Below the pieces are notes generated by a model. That model worked only from the letters and a program-made list of their open reading frames with translations. It did no database searches and was not told where the DNA came from. From GWF2-33-9 sp964500435 (GTDB taxonomy: Bacteria > Bacteroidota > Ignavibacteria > Kapaibacteriales > UBA2268), in NCBI GenBank assembly GCA_964500435.1, contig CAZCNL010000010.1:1-64000 (forward strand): DNA of 64,000 nucleotides, given 5' to 3'. The translations under genes were made by a program, and so were the position numbers. Below, piece after piece: positions 16,358 to 23,984 of this stretch (position 1 is the first letter of the stretch; the number at the start of each line of letters is the position of its first letter).

Positions 16358-16645
16358 ATGTTTATCCAAAAAACCGAAATCGTAGATGGAAAAATCGTTT
16401 CCGACATACTTGGCAAAGTTAAGGCAGACGAACTCGAATCCGGAGTTGCGGATAAATATTACATTCACGAGCAAACGACATCTAGCGAAGTTTGGGTTAT
16501 TACTCACAATCTCCAAAAGAAACCATCAGTTACATCAGTTGATAGTGCTGGGACTGTCGTGTTTGGGATTGTTGAATATTTGACAGATAATGTTTTGCAG
16601 ATAACTTTTAAATATCCATTCACAGGATTAGCATACTGCAATTAA
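16358..16645 (+). CDS. Small virion protein sharing a domain with the fibre C-terminus
   Basis: 95 residues. The second half (WVITHNLQKKPSVTSVDSAG, then VVFGIVEYLTDNVLQITF) matches the pattern at the end of the next protein (FSITHNLANKDVVVNVYEAT then a VxPxxxxxxxNxVxxxF run). This short domain is frequent in phage fibre and base-plate proteins. It lies 16 bases before the fibre gene. Probably a small tail or fibre accessory protein. Confidence 0.6.
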   Translation: MFIQKTEIVDGKIVSDILGKVKADELESGVADKYYIHEQTTSSEVWVITHNLQKKPSVTSVDSAGTVVFGIVEYLTDNVLQITFKYPFTGLAYCN

Positions 16646-16660
16646 ATAAGGAGATAAATA

Positions 16661-18142
16661 ATGGCAATACCATTTTTAAACGATATAGATTTATCAGGAG
16701 CATTGCAAATTTTAGCAGGTACAGGCTACCTGGAAATGAATAAAACCGAGTTAAGAAATGCGGTGATTCAGAATCTCGCATCAGAACCAGCGTCGCCTGT
16801 AGCTGGACAAGTTATCTATAACACTGCAAAGACAGATACTGCGAAAGGAAATGGAAAATTTGGCTATCGGACAGCAACATCGTGGGTTTATCCCGATATG
16901 GAGAAATCTGTTTATGATACCAATAACGACGGTATCGTAGATTACGCAGCAAATTCGGCACTATTAAATAGCCAAACACCAGCGTGGTATTTGAATAGAG
17001 CAAATCATACTGGTTCTCAATTAGCATCTACAATTTCTGATTTCACAGAAGCATCGCAAGATGCAGTGGGTGCTGCGTTTGTAAGCACGAACTCAATTAG
17101 TCCAACTTACAACGACTCAGCGAACCAAATGACTTGGAATGTTGTTGTAGTTGCCGGCGGCGGTATCGAAATAGTTGCCGGCGGTATTCAATTAACAAGT
17201 ATAGTTACAGCAGGCACTTATACGAAGGTAACAGTTGACGCAAAAGGAAGAGTTACCGCAGGTGCAAATTTAACATCCGGTGATTTGCCAGCTCATACGC
17301 ACGTTTATACAGATATAACAAATTTCAATACAGGAGTCAGGACAAATAGTTTAGACCAGTTAGCAGCTCCAGCTGCTGACGTTACCTTTAACAGCAAGAA
17401 AATTACAAATTTATCAGACCCGACTTCGCCGCAAGATGCAGCAACAAAGAATTATGTAGATAATGCAATCCAGGGAATTGACGCAAAGTATTCTGTTCGT
17501 GCCGCTACAACTGCCAACATTACTTTGTCTGGCACTCAAACAATTGACGGAATAGCACTCGTTGCCGGCGACAGATGTTTGGTGAAAAATCAGACAACAC
17601 CGGCACAAAATGGGATATATGTTGTGTCAGCATCCACTTGGAGCCGTGCAACTGATATGGACACGTGGGCGGAAGTAGTAGCGGCATATTGTTGGGTTGA
17701 ACAAGGCGCAACCCAAGGAGATACTGGTTGGTATTGCACATCTGATGCGGGTGGCACATTAGGGACAACAGCGATTACCTGGACGCAATTCAATTCCGCT
17801 GGCACAATTACAGCAGGCGTTTCGTTGCTGAAAACCGGTAATGTTATAGATTTGCAATACGACCCTACTACAATGGCGGTTAATGGGTCTAATCAAGTAA
17901 CGCTGGCTACTGCTTACAAGAATAAAAAAGTAACGGGCGCAATTACGGGTGATGCATCGGCAACATCATTTTCAATTACTCACAATTTGGCTAATAAAGA
18001 TGTAGTTGTCAATGTTTACGAAGCAACTACTGGTTACACAGTATTCCCACTTATCGAAAGATTTGATACGAATACCGTGAAGGTGAGTTTCAAAACTGCA
18101 CCTGCAACAGGTAAAGTATATAACGTTGTAATTTTAGGATAA
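16661..18142 (+). CDS. Tail fibre protein
   Basis: 493 residues. The middle has typical fibre segments: ITAGTYTKVTVDAKGRVTAG-like strands near 185-205, DLPAHTHVYTDITNFNTGVR, ITNLSDPTSPQDAATKNYVD near 246-265, and a 100-residue repeat-like domain with TIDGIALVAGDRCLVKNQTT and QNGIYVV. The last 60 residues are the ITHNL domain shared with the preceding protein. It would be the receptor-binding fibre. A good TAAGGAG ribosome site lies before the ATG. Confidence 0.8.
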   Translation: MAIPFLNDIDLSGALQILAGTGYLEMNKTELRNAVIQNLASEPASPVAGQVIYNTAKTDTAKGNGKFGYRTATSWVYPDMEKSVYDTNNDGIVDYAANSALLNSQTPAWYLNRANHTGSQLASTISDFTEASQDAVGAAFVSTNSISPTYNDSANQMTWNVVVVAGGGIEIVAGGIQLTSIVTAGTYTKVTVDAKGRVTAGANLTSGDLPAHTHVYTDITNFNTGVRTNSLDQLAAPAADVTFNSKKITNLSDPTSPQDAATKNYVDNAIQGIDAKYSVRAATTANITLSGTQTIDGIALVAGDRCLVKNQTTPAQNGIYVVSASTWSRATDMDTWAEVVAAYCWVEQGATQGDTGWYCTSDAGGTLGTTAITWTQFNSAGTITAGVSLLKTGNVIDLQYDPTTMAVNGSNQVTLATAYKNKKVTGAITGDASATSFSITHNLANKDVVVNVYEATTGYTVFPLIERFDTNTVKVSFKTAPATGKVYNVVILG

Positions 18143-18150
18143 GGGGCAAA

Positions 18151-18873
18151 ATGGCGACACAACCAATACCAACATTAGACGATATGGATATGAATTTTTG
18201 TCAATTGGTCAATCGCAGGATTGAATTAAAACCAATAGATAATATCGGTTTGCAGTATCTTTTAGGCAAAAATTACGAGGGTTTGGAGTTGTTCGACTCT
18301 TTGGACAAAGATGTCTGGGTCGAAAAACGCACAAATATGTTAATATCTAAAAAATACGGAAGCTCCCATAGCCCGATCAATCAAGGTTTGCTAGCAGAAA
18401 ACACAATTGTTACAACAAATATAGGAAGTCTTGGTGAGATTGACGATAGGCTGCAATACGACAATACTAAATTAACCTTTATCCGAGATGCTAACGCTTA
18501 TATTGTTATCAGAGAGAATGTATATCTTAATATCACGTTTGTTCCGCCAGATGTTTCTGCAATTACAGCAACATTGCATCACAGGGTTTATAATGCTTCA
18601 AATGTTCTGATTTCTGACACTATTACCGCCGTTGGATACGCAAACTACTCAAGTTATATCGTAAAAGGTATGGACGATAGGCCAGTTACGGTTGTATGTG
18701 CTACACAGCAATCTATCGAATTGCATGGCGATATTCTGTTCAGGTTGAACCACGGCGAATATTCGGTTTGGACTTTGACGCTAGAAAACTTTGGAAATCG
18801 TATTGCGACCGCAACTGGATACAGGGAACACCAAGAGATTTATGAAAGTTATGCAGTTACACAAATAAAATAA
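18151..18873 (+). CDS. Phage structural protein, beta-rich, unrecognised
   Basis: 240 residues, no family recognised. The last 130 residues are predicted beta strands (ATLHHRVYNASNVLISDTIT ... SIELHGDILFRLNHGEYSVW). It lies between the fibre and tail-tube genes with 8-14 bases to each side, so it is probably another tail or fibre component. No membrane segment or signal peptide. Confidence 0.55.
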   Translation: MATQPIPTLDDMDMNFCQLVNRRIELKPIDNIGLQYLLGKNYEGLELFDSLDKDVWVEKRTNMLISKKYGSSHSPINQGLLAENTIVTTNIGSLGEIDDRLQYDNTKLTFIRDANAYIVIRENVYLNITFVPPDVSAITATLHHRVYNASNVLISDTITAVGYANYSSYIVKGMDDRPVTVVCATQQSIELHGDILFRLNHGEYSVWTLTLENFGNRIATATGYREHQEIYESYAVTQIK

Positions 18874-18887
18874 TCAAGTATAGTAAT

Positions 18888-19181
18888 ATGGTAATTAAAA
18901 TAAGCCGAGAAATTTTATCAAAATTTATGGAGATGTCAGGTGCGAGACCATACTTGTTTTTAGCAAGTAAAGCCGAGTATTCTATCAGTCCTGAAGAATT
19001 AAATGCAATTATTAACAGCGTTAGCAATGCTCCTTTTGGTCTGGTTACTGGTCTGATTTCGCAGCTAACAACCGGGGCATCGACCGAAGGTATATCGCCA
19101 GAGGCATCAATTGAAGGTATATCGCCAGAGGCATGTATCGAGGGTATCGAAATAAATGAGTCCGAAGAAACAAGGCTATAA
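18888..19181 (+). CDS. Small phage protein with a short tandem repeat
   Basis: 97 residues. A helical first half (ISREILSKFMEMSGARPYLF) is followed by an acidic tail made of 9-residue repeats, EGISPEASI then EGISPEACI then EGIEINESE, encoded by 27-base direct repeats at about 19086-19150. No family recognised. The repeat suggests recent slippage expansion and a flexible tail. Confidence 0.55.
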   Translation: MVIKISREILSKFMEMSGARPYLFLASKAEYSISPEELNAIINSVSNAPFGLVTGLISQLTTGASTEGISPEASIEGISPEACIEGIEINESEETRL

Positions 19182-19245
19182 AGCCGAAATAATTTCTAGT
19201 ATTGTAGATAAATAAATTTTTATCAGTTAAAATGGAGAATTAATA

Positions 19246-19968
19246 ATGTCCACAGCCACAACAAACAAAAAGATAATTCTGAAAGGATTTCCGTACCTTT
19301 CGATGCAGGAAATTGTCGCTGGGGCTATCAGCCCGTGCTACACGTTTAACAACACAAAATCGGTAACGTGCAAATTGCCGGCACCAAGCACAAGTTCATC
19401 ATCGAGCGATAACCTCGATATTGTACGCAGCGACGGGGCAATCATACGATTTCCTAAGACTTCGCTTGTGCTTAGCGGAATCGACGAATCTGATATCACG
19501 CCGGCAGCTGCAAGCTCTGATGCAACAGGTAAGTGTGAAATCGACGTCGTTCTTAACGAGGCAGCCGTAGAGACGAACTCTATGACTGCAATGTTTAAAG
19601 CATTAAAAGAAAAGAGAGATTCTTTATGGCTCGTAACAATTGCAACTGGATTGTCGCACGAAGCTGAAACGAATGCAACTCTCAGAAAACCTGATGGCTT
19701 TGTTCATATGATTGGTAAAATCTCGAATGATATTGAACAGCAATATGCCGACGCACCTACAACCTTAGCTTTGAACTTCGTCTCCTACACCAATTCAGGA
19801 TTAGATGAAGCCAAACTTACAGGCGTAGTATTTACACCAGTTACATGGAAGAAAGGCGGAACAGGTAAGGACGTAACAGCAATCACACCACCAGCAATTA
19901 CTTCGGAAGGCGCTGCTAATTTATTGGCAGGCGATTGCGAAATAGTTACTAATATAACCTACGTCTAA
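19246..19968 (+). CDS. Probable major tail (tube) protein
   Basis: 240 residues. A beta-rich body with a Ser-rich loop (APSTSSSSSDNLDIV), then SLWLVTIATGLSHEAETNATL and LALNFVSYTNSGLDEAKL. Size, beta content, an excellent GGAG ribosome site and position before the tail-tip genes fit the tube protein. There is no sheath gene anywhere in the module, so the tail is probably long and non-contractile. The call rests on context. Confidence 0.5.
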   Translation: MSTATTNKKIILKGFPYLSMQEIVAGAISPCYTFNNTKSVTCKLPAPSTSSSSSDNLDIVRSDGAIIRFPKTSLVLSGIDESDITPAAASSDATGKCEIDVVLNEAAVETNSMTAMFKALKEKRDSLWLVTIATGLSHEAETNATLRKPDGFVHMIGKISNDIEQQYADAPTTLALNFVSYTNSGLDEAKLTGVVFTPVTWKKGGTGKDVTAITPPAITSEGAANLLAGDCEIVTNITYV

Positions 19969-19976
19969 CGTTTAAA

Positions 19977-22382
19977 ATGAGATTCTTTCAGAAATATCGC
20001 TTTATCGAACACGACACGGGCGAACAATGGGTATTGTTCGCCGTGTCTGATTCGCATGAGGAGTTATTTGAAAACACAGGAACAGAAGTTGACATCTTTA
20101 TGCTGGAGTCAATAAAGCGAGACCTCAATATTGATGAAGGCTATTTTGCGATTGATGAATTGCCGTTTTCTGTTAACCATCTTAATTGCGAAACAGAAGA
20201 TGATAAAAAAGCTATGTATTTCGTGCTTGATGCCGCAGATGTTAAAGTGAACAGATATTGTGCATTGTTCTTTTCCGAAACTCCAACTCTTTCAGAGATG
20301 CAGTTTTTGGGAAAAATCGGCACAAAAATAACGGGTGAAGATAAAACCTGGGAAGGTGATTCTTATGAAACTGATATTAACCCCAAAAGAGAGTATAAAT
20401 TATCTGCTCTAAGTTTTGACATTTCTAAACTCGAGGAATGTAAAATCAGCGGGGATATTTACCGGACTGACGGCACGGGTGAAACAAGGATTGACAATCT
20501 TCGAGATAGATGGCTGAGAAGAAGCGGGCAGGGATTTGATGAATTGGGGTATCAGAAAGTATTTTATTGGCAGAATAAAACACGAAACGAACCATTCGAT
20601 ACCGTTGACCAATTTGGCTACTTCCAGAATATGGCTAATTTGTACGATGTGCTTGTAAGGTACTTGCATTATTGTGAGGAGATATTGCTCGAGAAAGACG
20701 GTATTGCGGTAACAATCGGACTAGAAGAATCGAATATGGATTTCGCTTGTCAACCTGCAACATATACATACTCTAAAGCCTGGACGCCTGGATTTCGTAC
20801 CGAATTTTGGGATGTTGGGCAAGCAGGCATTCAACACATAGCACGATTAGGAAGTGGCAATGCACCTCTTGCGAATACCGGTCTGCTATTCATTAATCTT
20901 AAAATGGTTGACCCGTTTGCTAATTCTACGCCCTCTGACTTGCAGGCAAGCAATGAGCGCGCTTACTCATTTTTGTCATTCGAGGATATGGCTCAATTAC
21001 TGTATGCGATTGCGAAATCATTTGGATGTTATATATTTGCCAATTACAATGCAGCCAATTCAATCAATATCGCATTCAAATCAAGATCTGCGATAGTAGA
21101 AACTAACTATACGAGAATATACGGGGCTACAGAAGCTAATATAGATACTTCCTTCGGGACTACGAATAAAGCACGTGCATATTATGCGGTTGCAAATAAT
21201 TATGCCGATGAAGGTGCAGACGTTATTTCAGGGGACAAGCCAACAGATAATTTTGTAAAAGCGGATGCACACCGGAAGGCACTCAAAAACAGCAAGAATA
21301 TCGAATCAGAGCTCTTGTTGTTTTCGGGTTCGCCGACGCTAAGAATGTTTTATCAAAATGGTTATCCAATAGCTCAAATGCCTTTAAACTCAATGTTCAG
21401 AAAAGCTCCTCTTATCGAAGAAAGTCAACCTACGAATTACTATGAGACCGCTGAAGATGGCAAGAGAGAATATTTGCACACTTCGATTTATATTTCTTGT
21501 GAAGCACCTGAGCCAGAAGTTCTGGCTCATACAGGGTCTCATTCGGTGCTGAGACCCGTTGCGGGATTTGTGCTGAAATTAGGAGGAGTGAATAAGCAAT
21601 ACACCAAACTTTCTGATATGATTACGGAAATTATGGGACGAGACAACGAGTTTTATCAGACAGAATACTCCTTAACAATACCGTCCTGGAATGGATTTTT
21701 GAAAGAAAACGATCCAAATCCATCATGGAAAAACATTAAGCTCGGTTCCAAAATTAAACTGTCAGAATTAGTAACTCGCTTCACTGGTACTGAGTGGATA
21801 GAAGGGGTATCCTTAGGGGATTATACTGTAGTTGGTATTGAGGTTGATTTACAGCAGCCCAAAACGACATTAAAGTTACATTCAGTTGAGCGTTTCGCTT
21901 TTGGTTATTGGGATGGTGCGGAATTGCCGAGTGCGATTCTTACCCCGCCTGTTGCATATGACCCGAAGTCTGCCCTAAGTGGCGTTAAGAATATGAATTA
22001 TATCATAAAGGACGGTGAAATAATTGGAATTAACGATTCGGTAGATATTTTGCCCGATGGTAAAATTGCAAAAACAAGGAGCATTTCTACTTCGGGTGGA
22101 ATTCCAATTGGAATAGCAACCGAATCAGGCATAGGCGGAGAGACAATCGCAGTTCAGATAGCCGGCAAAGTGTATTCACCTGATTTTAATTTTGTAAATA
22201 TCGGTGGATATTTATACGCCAGAACCAATGCGCAAGGCTCGAATTTGACAGAAATGATTCTTTCAGCACCAAATTACACCGAAGATTTGATAATTATTCT
22301 CGGCAAAATTGATTCAGAAAAGAGTTTTATACTTGATATAAGGGAATTAAAATTCGAATCGGGGGTTATACTACAAACATGA
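19977..22382 (+). CDS. Large tail-tip / hub-like structural protein
   Basis: 801 residues. Mixed alpha/beta with aromatic-rich strands in the first 200 residues, a middle part with LRDRWLRRSGQGFDELGYQK, and a C-terminal beta region (IPIGIATESGIGGETIAVQI, then GKVYSPDFNFVNIGGYLYA) that looks like an exposed beta sandwich. The place after the tube gene suggests a base-plate hub or tail-tip protein. No lytic motif is visible. The start overlaps nothing; the end overlaps the next gene by ATGA. Confidence 0.5.
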   Translation: MRFFQKYRFIEHDTGEQWVLFAVSDSHEELFENTGTEVDIFMLESIKRDLNIDEGYFAIDELPFSVNHLNCETEDDKKAMYFVLDAADVKVNRYCALFFSETPTLSEMQFLGKIGTKITGEDKTWEGDSYETDINPKREYKLSALSFDISKLEECKISGDIYRTDGTGETRIDNLRDRWLRRSGQGFDELGYQKVFYWQNKTRNEPFDTVDQFGYFQNMANLYDVLVRYLHYCEEILLEKDGIAVTIGLEESNMDFACQPATYTYSKAWTPGFRTEFWDVGQAGIQHIARLGSGNAPLANTGLLFINLKMVDPFANSTPSDLQASNERAYSFLSFEDMAQLLYAIAKSFGCYIFANYNAANSINIAFKSRSAIVETNYTRIYGATEANIDTSFGTTNKARAYYAVANNYADEGADVISGDKPTDNFVKADAHRKALKNSKNIESELLLFSGSPTLRMFYQNGYPIAQMPLNSMFRKAPLIEESQPTNYYETAEDGKREYLHTSIYISCEAPEPEVLAHTGSHSVLRPVAGFVLKLGGVNKQYTKLSDMITEIMGRDNEFYQTEYSLTIPSWNGFLKENDPNPSWKNIKLGSKIKLSELVTRFTGTEWIEGVSLGDYTVVGIEVDLQQPKTTLKLHSVERFAFGYWDGAELPSAILTPPVAYDPKSALSGVKNMNYIIKDGEIIGINDSVDILPDGKIAKTRSISTSGGIPIGIATESGIGGETIAVQIAGKVYSPDFNFVNIGGYLYARTNAQGSNLTEMILSAPNYTEDLIIILGKIDSEKSFILDIRELKFESGVILQT

Positions 22383-22792
22383 AATTAATTACATTAAGAT
22401 ACAGTGACACCAAGTTAGCCGCTCTTGAATTTGATAATATGGCTACAAACCAGAATTCATTTGAAGGTGTGAAATTAACAACTCCAATCAGGAACACGGC
22501 TGAGGATTCGGGCATTCTGCTAAACGGCAGAAAGTATTCTAATCTGAAGTGGGTAAACATCGAACAGGAACTGGTTATTTCATCTGACGAAATCGACAAA
22601 GGCATTCTTGAATTTCTTCAGAATTTCTGGACATCAAGATTCAAGTATATATCGCTTTTAGACGGCTTTGGTGTTTGGAGCAATTATATCAGAGTTGTTA
22701 CCGATGGCGGTCCTTTTCCGTTAACCAATATCAACGATTTGAAAGAGTTACCGGAAGTTGCTTTGAAGTTATCTTATTCGGAGCCTATATGA
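22379..22792 (+). CDS. Small tail protein, unrecognised
   Basis: 137 residues. Alternating strands and a helix (EIDKGILEFLQNFWTSRFKY) followed by a conserved-looking DGGPFPLTNINDLKELP. Both ends overlap neighbours by ATGA, so three tail genes are translated in a chain. Probably a distal tail or tail-completion protein from its place; no family recognised. Confidence 0.55.
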   Translation: MKLITLRYSDTKLAALEFDNMATNQNSFEGVKLTTPIRNTAEDSGILLNGRKYSNLKWVNIEQELVISSDEIDKGILEFLQNFWTSRFKYISLLDGFGVWSNYIRVVTDGGPFPLTNINDLKELPEVALKLSYSEPI

Positions 22793-23259
22793 GTGATTTG
22801 GTTTTAAATGCAATTGCAGGTGTAATAAATTTACTGCCAATAACAAGGTTGCAACTCTATAAATATGCCTCTGGAGAGCGCATAATTATAGACCAGATTG
22901 AAACAGAATCGAGTTATAAAATTACACCAATTACACGGCTTGCAGACAGCGGTCTTGCGAAAGTACTTGGATACAATTACGAAATAACAATCTATGTGCC
23001 TTTCAATTTATTCGATTCGAACGGATTGCTTGAGGCGATCGAGAATTTAAAGAATGAAGAAAATGTGATAACGTACCTTACGATAGGCGGAGGAGGCAGT
23101 TATGTGCCACCAGAACCGCCAAAAACAATTAATTGCACAGCCCAACAAATACTTGCAATTTCTCATACGAAACCTTATGCTGAACTCGAGTCGGTTGAAT
23201 TGAGACCAAGGACAATAATTCATATCAACGGATTTACAAAACAATTAAATAATTTTTAA
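22789..23259 (+). CDS. Small tail protein, unrecognised
   Basis: 156 residues from ATG 22789, which overlaps the upstream stop; a longer frame to 22675 would read back into that gene and is rejected. MSDLVLNAIAGVINLLPITR starts the protein; a Gly/Pro stretch (IGGGGSYVPPEPPKTIN) joins two halves near residue 108. Probably a tail component from its place; function unknown. Confidence 0.55.
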   Translation: MSDLVLNAIAGVINLLPITRLQLYKYASGERIIIDQIETESSYKITPITRLADSGLAKVLGYNYEITIYVPFNLFDSNGLLEAIENLKNEENVITYLTIGGGGSYVPPEPPKTINCTAQQILAISHTKPYAELESVELRPRTIIHINGFTKQLNNF

Positions 23260-23273
23260 TCAGGATAAATAAA

Positions 23274-23750
23274 ATGGAAAATTACACACCTATTGAACCT
23301 GTCGTATTTTTAGCAAATACAAGACAATACAAATATGATTTCAATTTGCTTACAGTTGAACAAGCCGAATTGGCATTTGAAATTGCAAAATTCAAAGAAG
23401 ACCAGAAGTCTAATCCTCCCGAGACATTCAATCAGATAATTAAATCGAAGGCTATTGATTGGAAGTTTTTGGCGATGAGTTATTTAGTTAGGGAAATCAA
23501 AAATGATAAACCGATGCCATTCGACAGAGATGCCGCAGAAATGCATATAGCAACAGATTTTAAGCAGTTGCCAATTAATGAAAAGTCAAAGATTGAGGCA
23601 TGCTTAACGGATTTTTTTTACAATACAGGGCAGAGTTCGATGATACAGACCTGCTTGCAAGGAGAAAAGAAGCTGAACGTGACAGAAATATTATTGCCGA
23701 TGCTACTGAGAACCTTAGGCAGCAAAGAGAACGAGACGCCTGGATTATAA
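23274..23750 (+). CDS. Tail assembly chaperone, zero-frame product (G-like)
   Basis: 158 residues. An N-terminal helical-beta part (EPVVFLANTRQYKYDFNLL) and a helical core (TVEQAELAFEIAKFKEDQK). It sits directly before the tape measure gene, where long-tailed phages carry gpG/gpGT chaperones. At codons 113-116 (GAT TTT TTT TAC) there is a run of eight T, a slippery site; a -1 slip continues in the frame that ends at 23938. The zero-frame tail after the site (40 residues) is also open. Confidence 0.7.
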   Translation: MENYTPIEPVVFLANTRQYKYDFNLLTVEQAELAFEIAKFKEDQKSNPPETFNQIIKSKAIDWKFLAMSYLVREIKNDKPMPFDRDAAEMHIATDFKQLPINEKSKIEACLTDFFYNTGQSSMIQTCLQGEKKLNVTEILLPMLLRTLGSKENETPGL

Positions 23751-23938
23751 AGCAGCACAGGATAAACAGGGTTTACGAATCAGGCGAATTAACCCGAAGA
23801 TTGGCTGAAAGTTGGAGAAAAATTTGGTATGTACCGATTTTAGCAAATAATGATGTAACTAAATTTGATAAAATAAGGAAGGTGTTGTTCAGAGATGCGA
23901 TGACCGCATTGAAAAATCATATTGAGGCGATACCGTAA
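23618..23938 (+). CDS. Tail assembly chaperone, -1 frameshift extension (GT-like)
   Basis: The -1 frame is open from the slip site at 23612-23619 to TAA 23936-23938. Reading through gives about 115 residues of the upstream protein plus 106 more (LQYRAEFDDTDLLARRKEAE ... DAMTALKNHIEAIP). The extension is helical and very basic/acidic, as in gpT-type extensions that bind the tape measure. An ATG at 23600 in this frame has GAGG only one base before it, too close to work well, which favours frameshifting over an independent start. Confidence 0.65.
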   Translation, partial: LQYRAEFDDTDLLARRKEAERDRNIIADATENLRQQRERDAWIIKQHRINRVYESGELTRRLAESWRKIWYVPILANNDVTKFDKIRKVLFRDAMTALKNHIEAIP

Positions 23939-23943
23939 AAAAG

Positions 23944-23963
23944 CAAGGGAGTAAGCTCCCTTG
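23944..23963 (+). other. Stem-loop between chaperone and tape measure
   Basis: CAAGGGAG (23944-23951), loop TAAG, CTCCCTTG (23956-23963). It starts 6 bases after the chaperone stop. There is no clean T-run on the plus strand, so it is more likely an mRNA processing or attenuation element than a terminator. Confidence 0.5.
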
Positions 23964-23984
23964 TTTCATAAAAGGAGTATTGTG

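Noticed and set aside
23600..23938. Independent gene starting at ATG 23600
   Set aside because: The GAGG is one base from the ATG and the T8 slip site with an open -1 frame explains the frame better.
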